Assembly: GCF_018256155.1 (NCBI RefSeq)
Contig: NZ_JAERLY010000001.1
Span: 367,375-431,374 of the forward strand
Length of the DNA stretch: 64,000 nt
Reading direction: 5' to 3'
Origin: Gluconobacter sp. Dm-62
GTDB taxonomy: Bacteria > Pseudomonadota > Alphaproteobacteria > Acetobacterales > Acetobacteraceae
The notes under the pieces are model-generated. The model made no database searches. It was not told the DNA's origin and saw nothing but the letters and a program-made list of their open reading frames with translations. Numbering within the stretch: position 1 is the stretch's first letter; each line of letters begins with the position of its first letter. The position numbers and the translations under genes were made by a program. Shown here piece after piece: positions 28,243 through 36,169 of this stretch.

Positions 28243-28512
28243 TCAGAGGGTCGCCTTTTCGGCCGGGGTCAGGGGACGGGCGGGAAAGACACGGCAGAGT
28301 GTCTCATCCGTCGTGGACCTGCGGATACCGTTCTCGACCCAGCCCTGAAGATCTGGGAGGGCGTAGACGATGCGACCGCCGATCTTCCGATAGGTTGGGC
28401 CTGTGCCATAGGTACGGTGCTTTTCCAGCGTACGGATGGAAATACCGAGGAAGCGCGCCGCATCGGGCGTGCGCAGGAAACGGGGCGGCAACCCCGTCTT
28501 AGGATCGAGCAT
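28243..28512 (-). CDS. AlpA-like helix-turn-helix regulator
   Basis: The 89-residue protein has a MerR/excisionase-like winged helix: PRFLRTPDAARFLGISIRTL, then YRKIGGRIVYALPDLQGWV. Such AlpA proteins sit upstream of repA in these elements and control replication or excision genes. The stop codon is directly followed by the repA ATG. The longer frame to 28629 has no supporting start; ATG 28512 is preferred. Confidence 0.88.
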   Translation of the reverse strand: MLDPKTGLPPRFLRTPDAARFLGISIRTLEKHRTYGTGPTYRKIGGRIVYALPDLQGWVENGIRRSTTDETLCRVFPARPLTPAEKATL

Positions 28513-28817
28513 GATCGGGCCTCCGGTTGGGTTCGGCGGCTGTCGGTCACGACAGCGGGCCATGGCGAACCGTGGCGGAGGATCGACGGTCTGGAGAGTG
28601 CCGGAATTATGTAATGATATATTCGGCACCCGGATTTTGTATATAAGTATCTGAAATTAATAATGGAATTTAAAAATCCACCGCTGATTCAGATAGCATA
28701 AAAATCGTCACTCAACTTAAACTCGTTTTGTCAAGAGATTATAGCGTCGTGGACGGTTAGCACCAACCTCGGCTATGGAAAGGGAGACGATTCCAACGAA
28801 GCGATTTACGGACCATC
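28513..28817. other. AT-rich region between alpA and the deaminase gene
   Basis: These 305 bp separate two divergent transcripts and must hold both promoters. Related anti-phage deaminase operons carry a small inhibitory RNA upstream of the deaminase; this gap is the place to look, and it contains no protein-coding frame that I trust. I cannot fold a specific RNA by eye. Confidence 0.35.
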
Positions 28818-30437
28818 ATGACCTCCATGCCACTCTCAGCTGCCTCGAAACGCACTTCTCGTCCAGCGAGCACGCAAGCTGGTCAAGATGTTTTAAAGGA
28901 GCTTCGGACAAACGAAGTCTTCGTTGCGATAGTCGGTCCTGCAGGTGCTGGATCAGGTACAGCGGCGAATATTTTAAAGACCTTCTTTGAAGAAAATGAC
29001 TTTCAGTCAGAAATAATTAAAGCCAGCTCTACAATACGACGCGCAGCAGAAAGCAAAAATTTTTTAGTACCAAATATCAAAGAAAGAAAATCCCTTGAAA
29101 ACGTACAAATCATGCAAGACAGAGGTGATGAATTAAGAAAAGGCGATTCATATGGACTACCTGAGGATCATTCAGCCATTGCTAGACTCGTACTCAAAGA
29201 AATTGCGGAACGTCGCGCTCAACTACAAGGGCAAACGTTTTCAGGCGAACCCGTAACGCCTGATGGGACGCGAAGAGCATACATCATTGACTCACTTCGC
29301 CATCCTGCAGAAGTCGCATTATTTCGTGAAGTCTACCAAGAAGCATTCACACTTTTAGGTGTTGTTTGCGACCCTGCAAAACGTGAAAAAAGAATTAGAG
29401 AAAATTTATTTGATCGCGCGCAGTGGAGCGACAAAGGAATTCAAGAACAAGTTAGGATTTTTTTAACTCGTGACGAAAATGCTCCAGAGAAATATGGGCA
29501 GCATGTTTCTGATACATTTTATGAAGCAGATTTTTTTGTGGATAACTCACAAGATGCTGGTGATAGTCTCTTGTTAACCGGCATGAACGACCAAATCCGT
29601 CGCTTTGTGAATCTTATCACACAAACAAAAATCGTACGTCCGAGCATAGCAGAAACCGCAATGCATCAAGCATGTTCTGCGCAAATGCGAAGTGCCTGCC
29701 TTTCTCGTCAAGTCGGAGCAGCCTTGGTCGATATACATGGCAATGTCGTTTCAACCGGCACAAACGATGTACCGAAAGCAGGCGGTGGGCTATATGGTGA
29801 GAGCTTTACAACACAAGTCGAGGGCGACGAGAGGTGCGCATTTCGTGATACGAAATTTTGTAGCAGCAATCATGAGCAAAATAAAATAATTAACGAGTTA
29901 TTTGAAGAATTTCCTCAATTAACTGAAGGGAAAGACAAATCTGAAGTATTAAAAGCCATCCGAAGCACTAGAATCGGCGGTCTCATTGAATTTAGCCGTG
30001 CCGTTCACGCAGAAATGGATGCGATCCTCTCTGCCTCGATATCTGGAACATCCCCTCAAGCATGTCGGATGTACGTAACAACTTACCCATGTCATTACTG
30101 CGCTCGCCACATAGTCGCTTCTGGAATTGACGAAGTTCAGTTTATTGAGCCCTACCCTAAGAGTAAAGCGACAGAATTACATTGCGATTCTATTACTACA
30201 GAGTCTAACGAATGGAAACCTCCCTCAACCGGCGGCTCTCACGTTCTATTCCGTCCCTTTGTCGGAGTTGCCCCCAATCTCTATCGTAGAGTATTTCTTA
30301 AAGATAGAAATTATAAAGATAAGATCTCCGGGACGTTTGTCTTTGGCGCACCTCAATGGGGAAATCCAACAGACGTTTACAAAATCGCTTACTCGTCAAT
30401 GGAGGCCAAATTAGGATTGGAACTGGAGAATGTCTGA
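28818..30437 (+). CDS. Anti-phage dCTP deaminase-type protein (P-loop + deaminase)
   Basis: The 539-residue protein has an N-terminal P-loop-like domain (VFVAIVGPAGAGSGTAANIL, about residues 35-54) and a C-terminal zinc deaminase domain with AVHAEMDAIL (zinc-binding His and catalytic Glu, about 398-404) and TTYPCHYCARHIV (zinc cysteines, about 421-431). This two-domain plan is that of the DcdV/AvcD defence proteins, which deaminate dCTP/dCMP during phage infection and starve the phage of nucleotides. Base composition is far lower in GC than the backbone genes, a sign of separate transfer. It overlaps the next gene by 8 nt. Confidence 0.88.
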   Translation: MTSMPLSAASKRTSRPASTQAGQDVLKELRTNEVFVAIVGPAGAGSGTAANILKTFFEENDFQSEIIKASSTIRRAAESKNFLVPNIKERKSLENVQIMQDRGDELRKGDSYGLPEDHSAIARLVLKEIAERRAQLQGQTFSGEPVTPDGTRRAYIIDSLRHPAEVALFREVYQEAFTLLGVVCDPAKREKRIRENLFDRAQWSDKGIQEQVRIFLTRDENAPEKYGQHVSDTFYEADFFVDNSQDAGDSLLLTGMNDQIRRFVNLITQTKIVRPSIAETAMHQACSAQMRSACLSRQVGAALVDIHGNVVSTGTNDVPKAGGGLYGESFTTQVEGDERCAFRDTKFCSSNHEQNKIINELFEEFPQLTEGKDKSEVLKAIRSTRIGGLIEFSRAVHAEMDAILSASISGTSPQACRMYVTTYPCHYCARHIVASGIDEVQFIEPYPKSKATELHCDSITTESNEWKPPSTGGSHVLFRPFVGVAPNLYRRVFLKDRNYKDKISGTFVFGAPQWGNPTDVYKIAYSSMEAKLGLELENV

Positions 30438-30945
30438 TTCAAAAATTCGGCTTGTTTACTCCTCTTTACCTTCCTCGAAAGCTGTAAAACAGCGTAACGA
30501 GTGGGGCCTTAGACATGCTCAACAACTCGGACTGTTTGATGATTTTGAGGCAGTAAGGGTGATTCTCATTCCAATTTCAAACATGTCTGCCCATTCATTC
30601 AGAAGAGCACTCTCTGACTATACGCCCAAGTTAATCGTGGACACGAGAAAGTTTCCCGATTTTTTCTCGATTTTTTCGTCAATTGATAGTGCTTTAGGTG
30701 AGTTCAGCGATAGAGGAATCGAATATAATCAGGTTTTATTCAAGGAGGCCGTCAACACGATGGATAGTTGGGAACTTGCAAAAGAAATAAAGGCCGTTTT
30801 TATTTCCTATTTTCAAAAGAGAACTGGTGCGCCAGTGTTCGTTCTTGCAAGCACTGAAAAATTATCAAATAGAATTGAAAGACAGCTAGAAGGTTACTTG
30901 TCTCAAGAAAATGTAAAAACAAAACTTGAAAGTATTAGTACATAA
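30430..30945 (+). CDS. Unknown protein coupled to the anti-phage deaminase
   Basis: The 171-residue protein starts inside the deaminase gene with GGAG 4 nt before its ATG, so it is translationally coupled. I do not recognise the family with confidence. The middle (PKLIVDTRKFPDFFSIFSSI and FSDRGIEYNQVLFKEAV) recalls the DUF488 pattern of a strand ending in Asp-x-Arg followed by a GIxY turn, but this is weak. It has no membrane segment or signal. It may modulate or assist the deaminase. Codon use is AT-rich like its partner. Confidence 0.75.
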   Translation: MSDSKIRLVYSSLPSSKAVKQRNEWGLRHAQQLGLFDDFEAVRVILIPISNMSAHSFRRALSDYTPKLIVDTRKFPDFFSIFSSIDSALGEFSDRGIEYNQVLFKEAVNTMDSWELAKEIKAVFISYFQKRTGAPVFVLASTEKLSNRIERQLEGYLSQENVKTKLESIST

Positions 30946-30976
30946 TAAGAAAATCCTTTCGTATCCATATTGATGT

Positions 30977-31462
30977 TCAATGACCCGCCAGTCGGGTCGG
31001 GTAGCGCAACAGGTTCCGATAACCGCCACGAACATAATACCGACCATCAGCGACAAGCCGACGGACCTGATTCTTGCGAGGATCGCTGTCCCAGTTCGCC
31101 TTTCCACCTCGAAACGCGAGCAAAATCTCGGCAAGCTTGCGATAACTCGCGCCAGCCTCCCGCCCGTCAAACGCCCGGAGCATCAGGATATGCCGGTCCC
31201 GCGTCTGTTGCGGGAAATCATGCGCCCACTTGCCCTCTGGTCGGCCGACCAGCGCGCGCCATAAACGCAGCACGGCCTCCGCGCGAAGCTCCAGCAGCTT
31301 ATCGAACGGCAGGATCACGACACAGGTGGCGCGCCCATCTGGTGGATGTGTCGGGAGCCAGAATTGATGTGCCGACGAGCCGGGCCGCCAGAAACCATGC
31401 CACGCTTCATTTTCATCCAGCCGTGCAACGAGACCAGGTAATTCCGTCAGGTTGATCGGCAT
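30977..31462 (-). CDS. DUF2285 domain (C-terminal part of a frameshifted gene)
   Basis: This 161-residue stretch contains LMLRAFDGREAGASYRKLAE and KNQVRRLVADGRYYVRGGYR, the DUF2285 signature of mobile-element regulators. Its frame continues upstream of the ATG at 31462 without a stop as PVFWIPELSPDVIELHAAL up to about 31575. That text belongs to the same protein as the DUF6499 part at 31512-31766. An extra base breaks the join, so this is probably the C-terminal half of a broken gene, although it could still be translated on its own. No ribosome-binding site precedes ATG 31462. Confidence 0.72.
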   Translation of the reverse strand: MPINLTELPGLVARLDENEAWHGFWRPGSSAHQFWLPTHPPDGRATCVVILPFDKLLELRAEAVLRLWRALVGRPEGKWAHDFPQQTRDRHILMLRAFDGREAGASYRKLAEILLAFRGGKANWDSDPRKNQVRRLVADGRYYVRGGYRNLLRYPTRLAGH

Positions 31463-31511
31463 GACGGCCGGATCATCCGCGTCCGCAAGTGCTGCGTGCA
31501 GTTCAATGACG

Positions 31512-31766
31512 TCAGGCGAGAGTTCCGGTATCCAGAAGACAGGCGTGCGGCCGGCAGGCTGCGACGGATCGACAGGGAAATCGCAAACCCCATCGTTTGG
31601 AAAAGACTTTGCTGCCCCCTGGCTTCGGAACCGGAAGCGTTTTCATCTTTTGGAACGCGCGACGGTATTCGTCGTCACGTCGAAGATATTCCCAGGCCAT
31701 GCCGGCGGCAGCTATGTCTTGTGCGTGTTCGTAAGCGGCCGGCGACTGCCAATCTGATATCGGCAT
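31512..31766 (-). CDS. DUF6499 domain (N-terminal part of the same broken gene)
   Basis: From ATG 31766, MPISDWQSPAAYEHAQDIAA and GMAWEYLRRDDEYRRAF show the DUF6499 domain, which in alphaproteobacterial elements is the N-terminus of a DUF2285 regulator. After FSKRWGLRFP the frame goes wrong (CRSVAACRPH) and soon stops. Reading one base later restores VDPSQPAGRTPVFW. The lesion is an extra base in the run of three identical bases at 31575-31577. The full protein would be about 260 residues. Confidence 0.72.
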   Translation of the reverse strand: MPISDWQSPAAYEHAQDIAAAGMAWEYLRRDDEYRRAFQKMKTLPVPKPGGSKVFSKRWGLRFPCRSVAACRPHACLLDTGTLA

Positions 31767-31923
31767 CGCATTACCCTTCCTCTTGCGCCTGCTTCTGGCA
31801 GCAGGAACATCAGGATGCGTAAAGGGAAAATTTTGTGCAGACTGTGTTTGGAGATATGTCGATCTCGTAACGCGATCGCACGACGTTATGGCGTTCGTCC
31901 GCGCGTGCCGGAATAGTCCGCGA

Positions 31924-31994
31924 GCCGGGCACGCACCCGGCGAGTGGCACTTATTTTCCATCTTCCCGTCGCCGATCCGCGAAGTCGGATCGGC
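31924..31994. repeat. Two adjacent perfect inverted repeats
   Basis: GCCGGG (31924-31929) pairs with CCCGGC (31936-31941) around a 6-nt loop. GCCGATCCG (31971-31979) pairs with CGGATCGGC (31986-31994) around CGAAGT. They lie upstream of the DUF6499 gene and downstream of the methyltransferase. They could be a terminator without a T-run, an operator or a replication/transfer structure. The rest of the 304-bp gap shows no gene. Confidence 0.45.
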
Positions 31995-32070
31995 GCAAAT
32001 TTATGCGGACAGATAGGCCAAGGAAGCGGGCACCGCAGAACCGAATTGTCGGCCCTGCGGCGTTCACTCC

Positions 32071-32751
32071 CTATGCTGCTATTTTCTTCGCCGCGTGCCA
32101 GGCCAAGCGCCGGGTCGCCGTTGCCACGTGGTCTGCGTCCAATTCCATCCCCAGCCAGTCACGCCCGAGATGCTGCGCCGCCACCAGCGACGAACCCGAA
32201 CCCGCAAACGGGTCCAGCACCAGACCGCCTACAGGGCAGAAGGCTTCCACCAAGGGAAGGAGAGCCGCCACCGGCTTTTGCGTCGGGTGCAGTTTGTTGC
32301 CCGAATAGGGCATGTCGAGCACGTCCGGGATGGGCTTTGCGGGTGGTGTCACTTTCCCCTTGGCCAGCAGGTAGGCGCTTTCGTGTTCATACCGGAGAAA
32401 ACGGGAGGAAGATGAATAAGACTTGCGAAAGACAATATGCCCGACCATGCGGAACCCTGCCGCCTTCCAGGCATCGGCAAACAAGTCTATGCGGTTCCAG
32501 CCATAGAACGAAACAGCAAACCCGCCCCATTTCAGGACACGGTGCATCTGGTTGAAGGCGGGCCGGAGCCAGCGCGCATTGTCGTCATTGCGAACCTTCC
32601 GCCCGTCCCTGCCCGTGTAGTTCACGAGGTAAGGCGGGTCTGTCAGGATGAAATCCACCGCATTGCGGGGGAGTGCGCGCATAAGCTGCACGCTGTCGCC
32701 GTTGAGGATGGTGTTGCGGAAATCGGTCGCCGTCGTGGTGTTGCCGGTCAT
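32071..32751 (-). CDS. Beta-class DNA adenine methyltransferase
   Basis: The 226-residue enzyme has motif IV TDPPYLVNY (DPPY at 38-41) before motif I LDPFAGSGSSLVAAQHLGRD (about 180-199), with the target-recognition region between, which is the beta-class N6-adenine/N4-cytosine order; DPPY favours adenine. Motif X-like GMELDADHV ends the domain. No restriction enzyme is adjacent, so it is an orphan, probably modifying the element's DNA to evade host restriction or to regulate genes. ATG 32751 is preferred over the longer frame, which runs through the repeat-rich leader. Confidence 0.92.
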   Translation of the reverse strand: MTGNTTTATDFRNTILNGDSVQLMRALPRNAVDFILTDPPYLVNYTGRDGRKVRNDDNARWLRPAFNQMHRVLKWGGFAVSFYGWNRIDLFADAWKAAGFRMVGHIVFRKSYSSSSRFLRYEHESAYLLAKGKVTPPAKPIPDVLDMPYSGNKLHPTQKPVAALLPLVEAFCPVGGLVLDPFAGSGSSLVAAQHLGRDWLGMELDADHVATATRRLAWHAAKKIAA

Positions 32752-32772
32752 GGTCTTTGCCCTTTGTTCCGC

Positions 32773-32796
32773 GAGGAACAGCCCCCGCTGTTCCTC
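32773..32796. repeat. Perfect 10-bp inverted repeat upstream of methyltransferase
   Basis: GAGGAACAGC (32773-32782) and GCTGTTCCTC (32787-32796) enclose CCCC. The hairpin sits 22 nt before the methyltransferase start in its leader, so it may affect its transcription or translation. The remaining bases to 33095 hold no gene that I can support. Confidence 0.5.
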
Positions 32797-33095
32797 TGCC
32801 TCGCGGCGAGCAGCGGGGTAGCAACGGCAAGGGCGACCGATGGGGAGGGGTATCTCCCGGTCTGCACGGAGCGCAGCGAAGGAAGATCGGGGACACCCCA
32901 TCGGACGGCGTCAGCGCGCTGGCGCGAACCCTTGCCGGCGCGAGGGCGGAGCCATTAGCGTTTTCTTCTTTCTTTTCGCCCCTCCTACAGCCTAGAAATG
33001 GCACCCATGCGTTGCAATCAGACCGTTCTTCCAGACAATCTGATGAACAGAGAAGGATGTTTCGCGATGCTTGAGATTTCACGGCCATCCGCTCA

Positions 33096-34010
33096 TCAGC
33101 GAATACCCGGAATTTCTCCAGCCCCTGACGTGAGGAATTCAATGCAGAGCCGAACCCGCGTCAAATTCGTCCGCTCCGGTGCAATCAGCATGCTCAGCGG
33201 TACCGCCGGAAGAGTGTAGTCGGGCAAGACCTGTTCAAGACGACCATCCCGCAGGCAATCCTCCACCAGCCAGCGATGGGCCGGACCGTAACCTCGCCCG
33301 GCCAGAAACGCGTCGCGCGCAGCCAGACCATGATCAACGACCAGACGGCCATGAAATGGCACGACATGGTTTCTACCTTCCGCGCTCCGCAGAACCAGCC
33401 GCTCCGAGCCCTGCACGCGCGACATCCGCACGCCCTCCCGGTTGCGCAGATCCTCCGGCCGCCGCACCGGGCCATGACGGCGCAGCCATTCGGGCGATGC
33501 GACAAGCAGGCGCCCACTCTCGCCCAAGGACCGTAGTTTCATCGCGCAATCGGTCAGAGGGCCGAGGCGGATGGCGATATCGACCCCCTCGCGCACCAGA
33601 TCGATGCGCTCGTCCGTCAGCCCGAACTCGACCCGTATGCCCGGGTTCCGGTCCTGAAACTCATAGATGAGGCGTCCGACATGCAGCACACCCAGCGCGC
33701 CGGTGCAGGAGATACGCACCGTCCCGGCCGTTGCCTGCCGCGTATCGCGCATTTCCTGGCTCGCCTGCTCGACGAGGGAGAGGATCTGCACGCAATGAGC
33801 ATAATAGCGCGTTCCTTCATCGGTCAGCGCGGTGCGGCGCGTTGTCCGCGTCAGCAGCGACACGCCCAGAGCCTCTTCAAGTTCGTGCAAATGCCGCGTG
33901 ATGGTTGATGACCCCGCACCGGTTTCCCGCGCGACGGCTGCCAGATTGCCGCGTTCAGCAACACGCACGAAGGTCCGCATGCGCTCCAGCGAGATCAGGG
34001 ATTGTTCCAT
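33096..34010 (-). CDS. LysR-family transcriptional regulator
   Basis: The 304-residue protein has an N-terminal winged helix-turn-helix (RMRTFVRVAERGNLAAVARE, STITRHLHELEEALGVSLL) and a LysR substrate-binding domain with LVREGVDIAIRLGPLTDC. It is divergent from the NAD(P)H-dependent oxidoreductase at 34112 with dyads in the gap, which makes that gene the likely target. Quinone or electrophile stress would be a plausible signal, inferred from the partner only. Confidence 0.91.
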   Translation of the reverse strand: MEQSLISLERMRTFVRVAERGNLAAVARETGAGSSTITRHLHELEEALGVSLLTRTTRRTALTDEGTRYYAHCVQILSLVEQASQEMRDTRQATAGTVRISCTGALGVLHVGRLIYEFQDRNPGIRVEFGLTDERIDLVREGVDIAIRLGPLTDCAMKLRSLGESGRLLVASPEWLRRHGPVRRPEDLRNREGVRMSRVQGSERLVLRSAEGRNHVVPFHGRLVVDHGLAARDAFLAGRGYGPAHRWLVEDCLRDGRLEQVLPDYTLPAVPLSMLIAPERTNLTRVRLCIEFLTSGAGEIPGIR

Positions 34011-34029
34011 TTTCCAGCATTATGCCTTT

Positions 34030-34067
34030 CGTTCTCATCGTATGGGAGAACGGTAGCCTATCGGCTA
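34030..34067. promoter_or_regulatory. LysR operator candidates between divergent genes
   Basis: CGTTCTC (34030-34036) and GAGAACG (34046-34052) form a 7-bp inverted repeat with a 9-bp spacer. TAGCC (34054-34058) and GGCTA (34063-34067) form a second one. Both lie in the 101-bp gap between the LysR and oxidoreductase starts. Confidence 0.45.
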
Positions 34068-34111
34068 GCCTGGGCCGAACACGAAATTTCTTTCCGTGGA
34101 AAGACACGCTC

Positions 34112-34915
34112 ATGAATATCCTGATCGTCTTCGCCCATCCCGAACGGCACTCTCTCAACGGCGCTCTGCTCGATGTCGCCATCACCGCGTTGCAGGCACA
34201 GGGCCATGAGGTCAGGGTATCCGACCTCTACGCTATGCGCTGGAAAGCGACAGTTGACCGGTCCGACTTCCCGGACATCCCAACGGACGAGCGCCTGAAA
34301 GTGGCTTCCGCATCCTCGCGCGAATTCGCCGAGGGCGGCCTGACGGATGACGTGAAGGCCGAGCAGGACAAGCTGCGCTGGGCCGACACGGTGATTCTCC
34401 TGTTCCCGCTCTGGTGGTTCGCCATGCCCGCGATCCTCAAGGGCTGGGTGGATCGCGTCTATGCCTGCGGGTTCGCCTATGGTGTCGGCGAACACAGCGA
34501 CTGCCGTTGGGGTGACCGCTACGGCGAGGGGACGATGGCGGGCAAGCGCGCCATGCTGGTCGTCACCGCCGGAGGCTGGCCGGAACATTATTCCGCGCGC
34601 GGGATCAACGGTCCGATCGACGATCTGCTGTTTCCCATCCATCACGGCATCCTGTTCTATCCGGGTTTCACCGTCCTGCCGCCGTTCGTGGCCTATAAGG
34701 TGGATCGACTGGATGACACGGGTTTCGACATTCTGGCGGAGCAGCTCCGCGAACGGATGCGGACACTGACAACAACGGCGCCGATCCCGTACCGGCAACA
34801 GAATGGTGGTGACTATCAGATCCCCACCATGGAGCTGAAGGCCGGTCTGGAAGCACCCGGTACCGTCGGCTTTGCCCTGCATGCGGCAGGTGACGACGCA
34901 GAAATAACCGCATGA
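34112..34915 (+). CDS. NAD(P)H-dependent oxidoreductase (NQO/MdaB flavodoxin-fold)
   Basis: The 267-residue enzyme starts MNILIVFAHPERHSLNGALL, the FMN/FAD phosphate-binding start of the flavodoxin-like quinone reductase family, and has LLFPLWWFAMPAILKGWVDR, its most conserved stretch. It reduces quinones or related electrophiles with two electrons from NAD(P)H in the cytoplasm. The ATG at 34112 gives the canonical start; the open frame runs upstream into the LysR gene. Cargo of the element, controlled by the divergent LysR protein. Confidence 0.92.
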   Translation: MNILIVFAHPERHSLNGALLDVAITALQAQGHEVRVSDLYAMRWKATVDRSDFPDIPTDERLKVASASSREFAEGGLTDDVKAEQDKLRWADTVILLFPLWWFAMPAILKGWVDRVYACGFAYGVGEHSDCRWGDRYGEGTMAGKRAMLVVTAGGWPEHYSARGINGPIDDLLFPIHHGILFYPGFTVLPPFVAYKVDRLDDTGFDILAEQLRERMRTLTTTAPIPYRQQNGGDYQIPTMELKAGLEAPGTVGFALHAAGDDAEITA

Positions 34916-35006
34916 GAGCCTGTGATGCTTTGCGTAGCCGTAACCATGACTATGGTCATAGGGGCGGTCCGGGACAAAGTCATCTGATACGCGTCCTGGC
35001 ACTCCC

Positions 35007-35732
35007 TTAGCCTGTTTTTACCTTGAGAGCCGACCCGGCTGCCTCGGAAATGGCAGCCATGATTTGAGGTTTGGCCATCTTTTCGGGAATTTCGAGCAGC
35101 GGGATACCGGCCTTCTGCAAGGCCAGACGCTTTACCGCCATGCGGTCATCCGCATCGCCGGACAAATCGTGGCCTGTGCCATGATATTCGATCACCATAA
35201 CTGGCAGCCCATAGCGATCGATTAGCAGGAAATCGACACGCTTGCCGCTATAGGAGCTGAAAGCCTGCTTCTGGCGCGGATCTTCCGGGTCAAAAGTCGT
35301 TCTGAGGAACCCACCCATCGAGACTTCGAAGGCGAAACGCCAGTCGGGCTGATACGTCCTGATCCACTCGTCGAGCGCGTAGAGCACCTGCACAGCTTCC
35401 TTGTTGACGGGACGAACGGCCCGCAGACTGCACTGACTAATGAAATGTAGCTGATTCTGCGTGTTGGACAGATCGTTGTCCTGAAAATACTGCCGCCGAC
35501 GCTCTACCTCCTTCTTCTGGTCGGCGGCCTGTGTTTCCAATGTGGAAATCCGGCGGCGTAACGACGAAAGCTCTGTGTCGCGTCCAGATATCTGACGATC
35601 CAGACTCTGAAGTCGGGCATTCCTTTCGGCAATCTGCTGCCCGGCCTGTGCCAGGTCGGCCGTCGCGCGGCGATCCCGAACATAGAATCCAAGGGCGTAT
35701 CCAATCGCCAGAAGAATGATCATTTTTTCCAC
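35007..35732 (-). CDS. Membrane-anchored coiled-coil DUF2726 protein
   Basis: The 241-residue protein has an N-terminal hydrophobic anchor (MIILLAIGYALGFYV), a coiled coil of about 70 residues (QQIAERNARLQSLDRQISGR onward) and a C-terminal DUF2726 domain with KRVDFLLIDRYG and VMVIEYHGTGH, whose Asp...Glu-x-Tyr arrangement resembles PD-(D/E)xK nuclease folds. Many DUF2726 proteins lie near DNA processing or defence genes. A GTG start at 35732 has GGGAGG about 10 nt upstream; ATG 35723 is less well placed. Function unknown. Confidence 0.78.
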   Translation of the reverse strand: MEKMIILLAIGYALGFYVRDRRATADLAQAGQQIAERNARLQSLDRQISGRDTELSSLRRRISTLETQAADQKKEVERRRQYFQDNDLSNTQNQLHFISQCSLRAVRPVNKEAVQVLYALDEWIRTYQPDWRFAFEVSMGGFLRTTFDPEDPRQKQAFSSYSGKRVDFLLIDRYGLPVMVIEYHGTGHDLSGDADDRMAVKRLALQKAGIPLLEIPEKMAKPQIMAAISEAAGSALKVKTG

Positions 35733-35860
35733 GACCGATAAGCCTCCCTTTTCTGCGCGATCACCGCCGATTACCGCACGGACTGCCGCATGGTCTTCTC
35801 AAATCCCCTTGTCCTGTCCTTCATCGGTCCTGTCGCCCCATGACCTGGAAGGTGGACAGG

Positions 35861-36067
35861 ATGGCACACAAACCCGACAGGATCAGGATCGAGGTGTTCG
35901 GCCCCGCCGAGGCGGAAACGGCTGAAGACGCGTTCCGCCCGTCCAATAACACCATTCGCTCCCTCGCCCGCCTGATCGGCCGGCAGATGGCTCGCGAGCA
36001 GTTTGAACGTGCCAGCGCCCTGGAGCGGAAACAGGCCCGACAGAACCGATCCCGTTCTCTGCGGTAG
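35861..36067 (+). CDS. Small conserved protein of the recombinase module
   Basis: The 68-residue basic protein reads MAHKPDRIRIEVFGPAEAET, then RSLARLIGRQMAREQFERAS. ATG 35861 is preceded by GGTGGACAGG, a fair Shine-Dalgarno. I recall such proteins beside recombinase/TA modules of alphaproteobacterial elements but know no function. It may be a DNA-binding accessory. Codon use is GC-rich and matches the neighbours. Confidence 0.65.
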   Translation: MAHKPDRIRIEVFGPAEAETAEDAFRPSNNTIRSLARLIGRQMAREQFERASALERKQARQNRSRSLR

Positions 36068-36132
36068 CCTCCCCTCCCCGGCTGCGTTTTCTCCCGGCGA
36101 ACGACCCTTCGTCGGGCTGTCGTGTATTTTTC

Positions 36133-36161
36133 TTGTGACCATTATGGTCCCGTGATATAAG
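36133..36161 (+). promoter_or_regulatory. higBA promoter with palindromic operator
   Basis: TTGTGA (36133-36138), a 17-bp spacer and TATAAG (36156-36161) form a sigma-70-like promoter 9 bp before higB. The palindrome GACCAT-T-ATGGTC (36137-36149) overlaps the -35 end and spacer, where the HigA antitoxin would repress. Confidence 0.6.
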
Positions 36162-36169
36162 GCCAGTCA

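Noticed and set aside
33905..34915. Upstream extension of the quinone reductase to 33905
   Set aside because: The extra 69 residues run through the divergent LysR gene and its operator; family homology starts at the ATG at 34112.
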